From NCBI GenBank assembly GCA_942492225.1, contig CALODS010000064.1:1-22244 (forward strand): a stretch of DNA of 22,244 nt, read 5' to 3'. Positions 1 to 8,425 of the stretch are shown piece after piece. Each line of letters opens with the position of its first letter. Positions within the stretch are counted from its first letter, which is position 1. Source of the stretch: JAFGTX01 sp942492225 (lineage in GTDB: Bacteria; Bacillota; Clostridia; Peptostreptococcales; Acidaminobacteraceae). Both the position numbers and the translations under genes were made by a program. The notes under the pieces are model-generated. The model saw only the letters and a program-made list of their open reading frames with translations, ran no database searches and was not told the DNA's origin.

Positions 1-1860
1 TCAGTCACCTTTGATCCGTGACCCGTCATTGCCATTTTTGGCGGGAGCTGTGAGCCTGCCACGCTCTGAAAAGTCAGCTCAGAGGCAATGACGATGACAA
101 TGATGCTTAATTGCCAGCTGGAGGCAATGACAAGGCCACACCCTTAGCATGCTCAGCTTCTCCTGCACTCAGACAGGCGCCCTCAGCGAGAGAGGTTGTG
201 AGTTTGTTGACGTGCTGGCTTGCTTCGGAGGCACAGATTGCAGCTCCTGGAGGCTGCCTACATGCCCGTAGCTAGATGTTTGCAGTTGAGTTTCTACTAC
301 AAGTATTAGATAGGTCGTTGAGTGCTCACTCTCATTTCATCGCTAGGCGCGGCATGGTTAGATTGCTAAGCGGAGCACGAGCTGCGCGATGTGACTGCAG
401 CAGCTTCAAATAAATTTCCTTCTACTATTGCTGTGCCACCAACCCTCAGTGGGTTTGCATGCAAGAGGAAGTGAGCTGAGGCCGCTCACTGGGCCAAAGA
501 GTGACACAAAGCCTTGGCGGGGGATCAAGGGCTCAGCACCTCCGCTTAAAAAAGTGGCGTGCATCTGGCCCCCCTTGCTTTTGAGTCGCGAGTGCCTTAG
601 GCAAAAGGCGCTCATCTGCATCAACTTTGGTTGGTGCCTGAAGAGCTCACAACAGCCCTTTCAAACTGCCACAGCAGCCTGCCACAGCAGCCTGCTTCAG
701 CAGCCAGAGCCTCCGCTGAGGAAGGCATCATCCGGGCCCTCCTGCGCGCAGGCAGCTGCTGAGAGCGCACTGAAGCTGGGAGCCGTCAGCTTCAACAAAG
801 TAAAAGCCATCTTCAAGATGGTGAGTTGCATGCTTGTGATGACCAGAGAGCATGGCTTCAAAGAAACTTGGCTCTCTCACAAGCAAGCGCCGGGGCGCCT
901 TGAGCTTGCGCCTGCAGCGCCAAGAAGGGCCTAATTTCCTCATCGGCTTCAGAGCTTTCATCGTTGGTGCTCATTGTGGGCAGAGCACCTGAAAATTTGA
1001 ATCAACATGAGTGCCTGCTTGAGCAAGAGGCGACAAGCAGCAACCCAGCCTTGGCTTGGCCGCTTAAGGGTTTCGAGCACTCCAGCCAGCCAGCTAGCCA
1101 GCCAGGAGCTAAAAGCAAAGATTCGCCCTTTTATGAAACCTGCAGAGCCGCATTGTCTCACTGTCAAAGAGCCCAGTCTCTTGTGGAGAGCTGAAATGTG
1201 GGGATTTAAAAGTTGAGGAGAGGGTTGGCTCAACAAGCTAGGCAACAAAAAAGCGCGGCACCCAAGCTTGGCCAGCCAACAAAGTGCAGAAATCCAGTCA
1301 ATCATGCAAAATAACCACTCTGAGTTTCAAAATAACCACTCTGAGTTTCAATGGAATGACCATCCATAACAAATATGGCAAGGAGCAGTTGGCCAAGTCA
1401 AACTTCATGTGGCTGAGCTTTCTTTCCACCGTGCATCACAACGCGCGCGCCAGACCACGAAAGCTCTCCCGCCAAGGTGCTCAAAATTCAAGAGTCAAAC
1501 TGAAAAGTTTCTTCTCTCCATCACTCTACAAGGTCAGCCCCTTCTGTTGAGCATGGCATGAATGCTGTGCACATGTGATTTGCCATCATTCAGAGCGAGT
1601 GCCATCATTCAGCAGAGCACGTCGAGGCGTCGTTGGGGGTAGGAGTCAGCTGGCATTTTGTGAACCCCGGTGACATCGTGCATGAATCTTTTGTTCGGTT
1701 GCTTTTGGCTGTTGATCCACCATGGCGTTCGCTTGATGACACCTGCACTTGGTTCCCATGAGGAGCATTGCGTGGCACATGCTGCTCATTGGAAGTTTTG
1801 GCAAGATCCAGCTGGAATTTGAATGCCATCAATCATTCATCATTTGAGGCAACGTGATCT
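1..1860. other. Block 1 left part: no supported gene, short tandem duplications
   Basis: I see no gene here. Open frames are short, overlap on both strands and encode compositionally odd peptides without recognisable motifs. The stretch contains many small tandem duplications: a CAGCCTGCCA-type repeat near 670-710, CCAG/CAGC runs near 1081-1107, a perfect 21-bp direct repeat at about 1309-1351, and a repeated GCCATCATTCAG near 1581-1612. The GC-richer composition contrasts strongly with everything after about 5290. It resembles repeat-rich nuclear DNA of a large-genome protist; that identification is inference. Confidence 0.5.
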
Positions 1861-1910
<50 letters not shown>

Positions 1911-2180
1911 GGCCTGGGATGTCGTGGGTGTCTCGTGTCCGAGCCAACGTGGCGCAGACACCACCCACGAACCCACACTCCGTCAGGAGCTCAGGCCACT
2001 TGAGCTAGCTTGTTATTGATCTATCTAACACCAATGTGTGTAGCACAAAGAGCAGACACTGTATCCCACACCAACTAGCATCCCTCTTGGGACTTTTGCT
2101 GAGGCTGAGATGTTGGCGGAACCTGTGTGTGCGCATGTGCATGCATGTATGCTCACCTGGGGCTGCCTCCGAGTATGTAT

Positions 2181-2200
2181 GAATGAATGAATGAATGAAT
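2181..2200. repeat. (GAAT)5 microsatellite at a retroelement tail
   Basis: Five perfect GAAT units. On the minus strand, where the adjacent retrotransposon remnant is read, this is an (ATTC)n run at the end of the element's 3' tail. Several non-LTR retrotransposons end in such short tandem repeats, so it probably marks the element's 3' terminus. Confidence 0.85.
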
Positions 2201-2202
2201 TG

Positions 2203-2510
2203 GGCCTGGGACGCCTCCGGGTGTCTTTGTGACTTCTCCGACTCGGCAGACAGACCCTTTCTGTCAGAGCGCAAGCCGAGACCCAGGAGGCCCGCATTCG
2301 CTTGCAGCGAACTCGGACCCGCCATATCTACAGTAAATAATATTAACTACTTCGCCGTCTTTAATAAATGATGGACTATTTCCACCACATTTGATGACGA
2401 GCGCCACTCCCAATTGGAGTAGACGTAATGCATTGGCGATGTAAAGCACTGGAGGGGCATGCATATTTCTTGAGCATCGTAGTTTTGCGTTTTGCAATGT
2501 ACGTAGCATA
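2203..2510 (-). mobile_element. Non-LTR retrotransposon 3' end, copy A (5'-truncated)
   Basis: On the minus strand from about 2500 to 2386 the frame reads AKRKTT, then KKYA, QCITSTP, GSGARHQMWW and a stop. This matches copy B almost residue for residue. An untranslated tail of about 180 nt follows, containing a two-part hairpin (2242-2280) and ending at the (ATTC)n run. The copy lacks everything upstream of AKRKTT. Such 5' truncation is the normal product of target-primed reverse transcription. Copy B begins immediately upstream with a 315-bp offset, so the two form a diverged direct tandem. The family assignment rests on the C-terminal pattern of LINE reverse transcriptases (vL-x-h-RK-x-x-LL-x-h-AR-x-x-x-x-Y, ending in WW) and is moderately secure. 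Confidence 0.6.
2242..2280. repeat. Conserved two-part stem-loop in retroelement tail, copy A
   Basis: The outer arms CTCGGC (2242-2247) and GCCGAG (2275-2280) enclose an inner 6-bp stem, GACAGA (2249-2254) with TCTGTC (2260-2265). The same structure occurs exactly 315 bp downstream in copy B, with both stems kept and changes in the loop and linker. Conservation of the stems suggests a function in the element's 3' RNA, possibly recognition by its reverse transcriptase. Confidence 0.7.
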
Positions 2511-2514
2511 TGTA

Positions 2515-2970
2515 TGTTCACCTGGGACTGCCTCCGAGTGTCTTTGACTAAGTCGACTCGGCAGACAGACACTTTCTGTCAGAGCGCGAGCCGAGCCTCA
2601 GGAGGACCCGCACTCCCATACGGGAGCTCAGGTGGCTCTTTTCTACAGTATATAATATAGACTACTTCACCACTGTTAAGCAGTGATGAAACTAATTCCA
2701 CCACATTTGGTGACGAGCACCACTCCCGACTGGAGTGGACGTAATGCACTGATGGTAAAGCGCGCTAAAGGGGCGCGCATAATTGTGGAGCAGTGTTGTT
2801 TTGCGTTTTGCAACATGCATTGCAATTGTCGACAAATTGCAGAATTCAAGTACTTCTTCTGTAGGCAGATACTCCCAAGTTCCATCGGGTAAATGACGGA
2901 TATGACGGTGCGCTAAATGTCTTGCACATCGAGCATGGAATCGCTCGAGTCGATCCATTGCTGCCTCCAA
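2515..2970 (-). mobile_element. Non-LTR retrotransposon 3' end, copy B
   Basis: The minus-strand frame from about 2970 to 2692 reads MDRLERFHARCARHLAH, HIRHLPDGTWEYLPTEEVL, HVAKRKTTLL, YARPFSALYHQC, GSGARHQMWWN and then a stop. This is the C-terminal segment that follows the reverse transcriptase domain in many LINE polyproteins. The frame is lost upstream in a CAA/TTG-rich tract near 2970-3000, so only the last 90 or so residues survive. The tail after the stop carries the same hairpin as copy A and ends in CTCGGAGGCAG/CCCAGGTGA, a block that recurs near 2145-2175 as a third, very short tail fragment. No other retrotransposon domain is visible in the window. Confidence 0.65.
2557..2595. repeat. 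Conserved two-part stem-loop in retroelement tail, copy B
   Basis: The outer stem is CTCGGC (2557-2562) with GCCGAG (2590-2595). The inner stem is GACAGA (2564-2569) with TCTGTC (2575-2580). The stems are identical to those in copy A and the loops differ. Confidence 0.7.
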
Positions 2971-3061
2971 GTGTTGTTGTTGTTGTCTGTTGTGTTGGTG
3001 TGGACGCCCCTACGAGGCAAGTCTGTGGGGCGCAGCCACAGCTAGGGTTCCAACTCCACAC

Positions 3062-5250
3062 CTGAAGGTGCTAACCAGGTGAGTGGTGCATCACGCTCTA
3101 GCTGGCAGAGTCTTCCTCCCAACCCCATGGGAATGTCTGGACCACAAGCCAATGCTGCACACTTGATTTGGGACACAAGCCGGCCCAGGTCACTTTTTCA
3201 CTCCGAGGAGCACCCGCCAAACTTGTCACTGATAAGCGCGACACCGGGTCACGATGCCCGGGCACGTGTGTCAGCAACTGTTTGTACCGCCTGCCTCAGA
3301 GAGGGGCCGGGTGCTGGATTGGATTGCATTGGGTTGGGTTGGTAGTTGGCAACTTGTTTCAATAGATTATCCACTCACTCCCCATCATTTCCGTCATCAT
3401 TCAGTCCAAAGAAGTTACTTGCTCTCGGTCGTTGCACAGCATTCTCAAGTCGTCTCATCGCAATAGTCTTGAATTGGTAGCTGCGTGTCACTCCATGATT
3501 GTCCTGTGTAGCTAATCTGCCTCACTCCACCGTCTCTCGAGTGAGCTGTCTGGCCCTCCTTCCTAGCTCTTTGGCATCCATTCGATTGGTCACTTGAAGC
3601 TGGTTTGAACTCAGATGCTCGTGATTGACCTTCGATGACCATCGCAGAAATGCAATGGCTATAACACACATCAACGCGCCGCAATCCATGCTCTTCCAGC
3701 GCTGCTGAGGCATCTCGATTGTCTCCCAACTCATGCGATCTTGTGCACTTTCACGCATGCCTTGTTCCTTGCATGGCGCTTCTTTGGCTGCCTGAACACT
3801 GAGGAAGGTCCCCTTCAGAAAAGCCCTGTGAAAGTGCATAGGGACCTTCAGCAAGATTCAGCTTGACATTGAGGTGCCATGGTCGAGCAGCAAAAGTCAT
3901 GAGTGCGGTCGGCGGCGCCTCGGAAGGAGAGATGACACAACTTCAAGTTTGCCGACACTTTTTCTCTTGAAGAGTGGAGGTGATGCTTTTCTTTGACCAA
4001 ATGTCATGTCATAGTACAAGACGATTATTCATGGAAGATTACTCTCCAGTCTTCAGGACAAGAATGGTGGGTTTTCATCAATTTTCCTGCTCACTGGTTG
4101 GCCCCACTGAAACAATGCTCAATAAAAGATCATTTCATGGCAAGGATCTTGTGTCATGGGATCGGTAGATCAAATCAGTGGACTTCGTAGATCCACAAGA
4201 AGCAGCTCACAAGGTCCAGTTTCTCATGGCATCTCGTTGCTGATGGGGTTACGGGCCTTTCTCTGGTGATGCATTTCGTCGCAAGTGCAAAATGCTTCAC
4301 CCCTTGAATGTCAAGTACGCCGGTCAGTAAACAGATGCACCAGTTGAGAATCTTCAAGCTACCAGCCTTCACACCTTCTCTTTTTGCAAGACGTCTTCTT
4401 GTGTGCTGGACAGAATGGATTCGCCTATGAAACACCTTGCCGAAGTGCAAGGTGTTTCCTCGTTTGACATTCGTGTTGTCTAGCTCAGACTGAGACAGCA
4501 TGGCAAGGATGTAAGTAGCTTGTTTGATCTTTGAATGGTTGCTTGATTTCTTACTGCACTGCACCTCACCAACATGCCTTGCTCATTCGGTGGATTGCAG
4601 AGATGTTTCTACATTCAAGATGCATGTGCCGTTCTTTCGCTCGCGACCTTGACGTTTCTTCGGAGACGGCGGAGCGAGGATTCGAGTCCAGCTCCAAGCT
4701 CGCCAACAGTTCTCTCTTGACAACTGGAGTCAACATCTGTTCTCTGATCGACCACCCTTTAACAGCACAAGGTGTTTTGTCGAAGAACCAGTGATGCTCC
4801 AGCAGACGGAAGAGACAAGGGCGGAGTCTGCTAAATCTCTTTTTGCCCACTGGCTTGTTCGACTGCTGCAAAACTAAAGGTCATTTCATCAGAATGAATC
4901 TTTTGTCTTGATAGCAATATTGAATATGCCAATGACTAACGAGAGATTAGCATTGAGCCTAGACTCTTGGCTCCCGGTGTCTTGTCGCGGATGATGGGTG
5001 TTGGCGGCTTTCTCTGATGGGACGTCTTGTTGCCTTGCAAGATGCCTTGTCACCAGGAATCACGTCAACCCTGATCAGCAATAAAGATACTCAATACAAT
5101 TGTTCAAGCCAATGCCCTTTACATATATACCACCTGACTCTTGACGTCTCACTGTGGGCTGAATCGCATCGATGCTCCCATGAAATGTCGTGCTAGCGAG
5201 CAAGCTGTTTCCTCGGGGTCGATTGCCATTTAGCTCAGATTTACAAGAAA
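3062..5250. other. Block 1 right part: no supported gene
   Basis: I can support no gene here. Simple GGATT/GGTTG-like repeats occur near 3318-3345, and there is a 10-bp palindrome TGCCCGGGCA near 3252. Open frames are below about 130 codons, overlap each other on both strands and lack recognisable motifs. Composition is like the rest of block 1. It changes to strongly AT-rich at about 5220-5290. Confidence 0.5.
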
Positions 5251-5290
5251 ACAAATCATCTTTTTGAGGAAGTACTAATCCTTGTAAAAT
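5220..5290. other. Compositional junction, block 1 to block 2
   Basis: Within about 70 bases the sequence changes from GC-richer repeat-bearing DNA to AT-rich coding DNA. No repeat, transposon end or target-site duplication is visible at the edge. The abruptness suggests a contig join between two sources. The exact base cannot be fixed by eye. Confidence 0.55.
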
Positions 5291-5294
5291 CTGA

Positions 5295-6395
5295 AGATGT
5301 ATGTATTTTTTTTATAATCCCAAAAAAAAGGAAGACAGATACAACAAACTACTCAAAGTATTAAAGAAGTATTCATCAGAACAAGATAACATCATCATAA
5401 CTATTAATACTTTTTACCTCGGTATAAATAAATTAATAGGTATGTGTTGTATTCTAGTGTCTGAGTATTTTGAAAATACATAGTAAAACAGATGGAGAAA
5501 ACCAATCAAACGAAATACAAATTGACGTTGATACTACAATACAACTATTAATTGCGTCTTACTAGTAGACCAAACATTTGAAATAACTATAGATAATTGT
5601 AAGTTGTTAATGCAAACTTGTTCTTACTTTCAATTCGTTGAAATTGTAGAATTGTGTAATAAATTGTATAACAAAGAGTTCATTTCAAAGAACTGGAGTT
5701 ATGAAAAAGCTTGATTTAGTTGTAAGTGAAGTGGATGATATATACATTTTGGCGATTTGTCTTCGAAAAATTACTTCAAGATAGTGCTCTTTTTTTTGGT
5801 TATTACTCATACTGCATTGATCAATGTATCCAAAACGTGGGGAAGAACATATGATGATCCACGGCCAATTCATGCTAAAGAAGTCAAAAATACTAAAGTT
5901 CACTGTAATTTTGATTTTCAGAATACATTTATGCCCCAGAAGATGCGAATGCAACAATAATTGTTATAGACGGTGTATCTCACAATATCAGTGTTAATGC
6001 TTCAGAACAAGTTAAAAAGTTTTTCTGTGAATGGAAAAGAATATGTAAACTTTCCAACATTCCAGAATATTTTAATCATTTTAACTCTAAAGTATATCTA
6101 TCTGATAGTGACTTTGTGGCTGTTTTTGTGAAAAACACCACTCAAAATCTAAAGCTATTAAAGATGGTTGTATGATTTATACATTGGACTTTGTGTTATT
6201 GTATCTTATGCAAGAGAACACATAGGAAACGGAAGAAAGAGTTGTTTTGATTTGTTTGACAAAGTTAAATATTATATTAGATGGGAAAAGATGAATGCTA
6301 AAGATTTCAAGAGATTTTTCCAAGTTTTTTAGAACAATGATCCAGATTTCCTCTTCAAATTGAAGTGTTGTACAAAAGAATTATGTTATAATTGA
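5295..6395 (+). pseudogene. BTB/POZ-like protein, frame broken many times
   Basis: No single frame is open across this stretch, but coding-like peptides continue in switching plus-strand frames. One segment near 5505-5700 reads IQIDVDTTIQLLIAS, then QTFEITIDNCKLLMQ, SYFQFVEIVELCNKLYN. This follows the C-terminal half of a BTB/POZ domain: a buried strand, an 'F-x-I-x-x-x-N' turn, then two helices ending in a conserved cysteine-containing helix. Later segments (about 5930-6150) read ATIIVIDGVSHNISVN and KKFFCEWKRICKL. The last (6180-6392) reads VIVSYAREHIGNG, CFDLFDKVKYYIRWEKM and ends at TGA 6393-6395. It converges with the next gene. BTB proteins occur in eukaryotes and in large DNA viruses. 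Whether the breaks are sequencing indels or decay is unclear. Confidence 0.4.
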
Positions 6396-6437
6396 TGTTA
6401 TAACTGATGTTATAAATGAAATTAGTATTTATTGCTG

Positions 6438-6889
6438 TTAAAATCTAGACAAAGATCTTGTGAATCCTTGTAACCCTTTTTTGATGTTATTTACTTCTTC
6501 TGCAGAATGTGCATTGCTCAATTGCTCAGCATATCCCTCAAGAACCATTTTGTTAAGAACTTTCTCTAATTCTTTACGACGAATGTTTAAAGTATTCCAT
6601 TCTTCTGTTACTTTCTTCAATAAAGCTCCAAATAAAATCAGAACATTTCTGTTAGATTTTGACGTTATTTTCTTCACACGCTTTATGAATGGTTCTAATT
6701 CTTTTGTATTTCTATCATTTGTCGAGACTTATATCTCCACTCCTCTGCCATTTCTTGACGAGTTTGAGGAGGTTGATGTTGATGTGTCATTGGAAACAAT
6801 TCAGGATTGACTCCAGCTAAATCATATGCGATTGGTGTTTCGATCTCTTCGTTCATCTTTGAAATTTGAGAAATTAATTCAATCACCAT
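6438..6889 (-). CDS. Small helical protein of unknown function, one frameshift
   Basis: This reads as one protein of about 150 residues if a single-base shift is allowed near 6705-6725. The N-terminal part starts MVIELISQISKMNEEIE and includes PELFPMTHQH and EMAEEWRYKSRQM. The C-terminal part continues NTKELEPFIKRVKKITS, LFGALLKKVTEEWNTL, RRKELEKVLNKMVLEGYAEQ and ends GFTRSLSRF. It is predicted to be mostly helical with a charged middle. I do not recognise the family. The start codon lies 43 bases from a TTCGCCGAA element (6932), which supports 6889 as the real 5' end. The gene is tail-to-tail with the BTB-like gene. Confidence 0.5.
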
Positions 6890-6931
6890 TGTTTATTGAA
6901 ACCGGTATTTGTTGTGTATGTAATTCTCACA

Positions 6932-6947
6932 TTCGCCGAAAATAAAT
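6932..6947 (-). promoter_or_regulatory. TTCGCCGAA element, site 1
   Basis: TTCGCCGAAAATAAAT on the plus strand; on the minus strand the core reads TTTCGGCGAA, 43 bases upstream of the gene starting at 6889. It is one of four copies in block 2, each in an intergenic gap at a gene start. The core is symmetrical (TTCG-C-CGAA). Confidence 0.55.
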
Positions 6948-7082
6948 CGTAAAATCGTATATGAAATATTCCATTCAAAAGTTTTGAAAAGAAGTTGTTT
7001 AAGTAATTAATCCATTTTCTTGTGTAATTTGTTCTTTTGTATTCAATCTACACAACTTTTAAGAATTCTTTTGTTTTGTCAA

Positions 7083-7960
7083 TCAGCGTAAAATCCACAT
7101 TTCTTGCATCTGCTCATCTAAGTCAACAACTGCTTGAACAACCCCCAAACAAACTTACCTTGGAGGCTTAGACAATACATTATAGTCATGTTCACAATCT
7201 TCGGGTCGAGGATATCTTGTAGTGGTGTCCTCTCTGACGTGAACGAGATCTTGAAGGCGAACGAGATCTTGAAGGAGTCCTTTGACGAGAACGAGAACGA
7301 GAACGAGATCTTGAATGAGACCTCGAACGAGACCTCCGTGACTAGATTGACAGAGATACACGAGAAGGTATCGGATAATTGACATCTTCGCGAATTTCTC
7401 CGCTCTCACGGGGAGGAGATTGTGTGTCGCCATGTAAAAAGTCGCACTTATCTCCCTTCTTGCAGCCATTTTCACTTGCAAAAAATCTACAAGGAATATT
7501 ACTTGTGTTCCTCATACTCACATTGTTACTCCGAGGATGACGTCCTCCACTTCGTTTGTTATTCCTACGGTAAGGTTCATACCGGTGACTCTCTCTACCA
7601 CGGTGACTATCTCTACCACGTTCACGTGAGCGAGAGCGCTTTCTTGATCTTCCTCTCCGAGGTTCGTATTGATGACGAGAGTCATAAATTCTTTCGTCGC
7701 GTCGATCATGGTCAATCAACTTGATACGAGTTGTGTCGTCTAGAAAAAAGTTAAAATATTTTCCCCTTGGGAAGTAGACAAATGTTACTTACCTAAAATT
7801 TGGATGTCACCATGTCCATTGTCACCTCTGAGACAATGACATTGACGTCTGATGAACGGTTGTCGTAGCTATTGCGATATGAGTCTGCTCATTGAGATAA
7901 ACGAATAACGAATTAAGATTTGTGAAAATGTCTACTCACACTCTGAAGTCAATCAATATG
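7083..7960 (-). CDS. CCCH zinc finger / RS-rich RNA-binding-type protein, with an intron and frameshifts
   Basis: Minus strand. After an intron (7740-7792) the frame reads DDTTRIKLIDHDRRDERIYD. Next comes a long Arg-Ser/Arg-Asp tract (RSRKRSRSRERGRDSHRG), then a CCCH finger, CRFFASENGCKKGDKCDFLH, with spacing C-x8-C-x5-C-x3-H. A second RS tract (about 7220-7345, SRRSRSRSHSRSRSRSRS) lies in the same frame behind one TAG near 7345. The likely C-terminus reads REDTTTRYPRPEDCEHDYN, SKPP and VVQAVVDLDEQMQEMWILR, ending at TGA 7083-7085. Reaching it needs frame shifts, including one in a G run near 7147. The combination of a CCCH finger and RS repeats is typical of splicing-associated or mRNA-processing proteins. 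The first exon (about 7793-7960) is not resolved: all three frames contain stops or lack a convincing ATG. Confidence 0.55.
7740..7792 (-). other. Putative 53-nt spliceosomal intron in the CCCH/RS gene
   Basis: Read on the minus strand, the segment starts GTAAGT and ends in a pyrimidine-rich tract followed by TAG, with a TTTTAAC branch-like element about 10-15 bases before the end. Removing it joins ..GDIQIL to DDTTRIKLIDHDRRDE without a stop. Left in, the frame hits TAA. Length and signals fit a short spliceosomal intron. Confidence 0.55.
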
Positions 7961-7977
7961 GATTTAAATCGCGATCC

Positions 7978-7991
7978 TCGCCGAAATAAAT
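7978..7991. promoter_or_regulatory. TTCGCCGAA-like element, site 2, between divergent genes
   Basis: TCGCCGAAATAAAT lies between the CCCH/RS gene (minus) and RPB6 (plus). It is about 98 bases upstream of the RPB6 start. The first base of the palindrome differs from the other copies. It could serve one or both genes. Confidence 0.5.
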
Positions 7992-8088
7992 AAGAAGGAG
8001 AGGATATTATTAATTTAAACTTAAAGAAAGTGAATTGCATTAGTTAATCGATTATTATCGGAATACGTTTTGTTAAATTATGTTATAA

Positions 8089-8365
8089 ATGAGTGAGGAT
8101 AAAGCACCTAATGCTGTAAGAATCACTACACCTTATATGACACACGGTATGAATATGCAAGAGTAATTGAACTAGAGCACTTCAAATAGCTCAAGGGGGT
8201 CCTATACAAGTAGATGCAGATGGTGAAACAAATCCTCAAGAGTTAGCAAGAAAAGAGTTGGAACAAGGAAAGGTAGACATTAATATCAGACGCATATTAC
8301 CTGATGAAACGTATGAAGATTGGTCAACATCAGAAATGGAGATTGACTTTCAGATTTTTCAATAA
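8089..8365 (+). CDS. RPB6: DNA-directed RNA polymerase subunit RPB6 (omega/RpoK family), two small indels
   Basis: RPB6 is the small assembly subunit shared by nuclear RNA polymerases I, II and III. It is homologous to bacterial omega and archaeal RpoK, and it clamps the C-terminus of the largest subunit. The sequence reads ITTPYMT, YEYARVI, RALQIAQGGPIQVD, GETNPQELARKELEQGK, INIRRILPDETYEDW, which follows the family's core in order. Two shifts are needed: two extra bases in the ACAC run near 8140-8146, and one missing base near 8168-8171. The protein has only about 10 residues before the conserved core. It lacks the long acidic N-terminal tail of most nuclear RPB6 proteins, so it resembles short archaeal or viral forms. 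The stop lies in the first unit of a 19-bp tandem repeat, so the last few residues (QIFQ) may be recent. The start is the ATG before SEDKAPN. Confidence 0.88.
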
Positions 8366-8389
8366 AAATTAGATTTTTCAATAAAAATT
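8352..8389. repeat. Perfect 19-bp tandem duplication over the RPB6 stop codon
   Basis: Two adjacent identical 19-base units (8352-8370 and 8371-8389), each containing TTTTTCAATAAAAATT. The first contains the RPB6 stop. The AATAAA inside each unit could act as a polyadenylation signal for RPB6. Confidence 0.9.
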
Positions 8390-8425
8390 AGACATAACTT
8401 AAAATCAATACTTTAAGTTTAACAT

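Noticed and set aside
428..934. 168-codon open frame in block 1
   Set aside because: It overlaps other frames on both strands, has repeat-derived peptides such as QQPEPP and no motif. GC-richer DNA gives such frames by chance.
4640..4710. Possible tRNA because of GGATTCGAGTCC resembling a T arm
   Set aside because: The flanking bases do not form a 5-bp T stem, and no D arm, anticodon arm or matching acceptor stem could be found.
7155..7382. Plus-strand frame with ENENENEI repeats
   Set aside because: It is the complement of the RS-rich tract of the minus-strand CCCH protein, and a low-complexity shadow.
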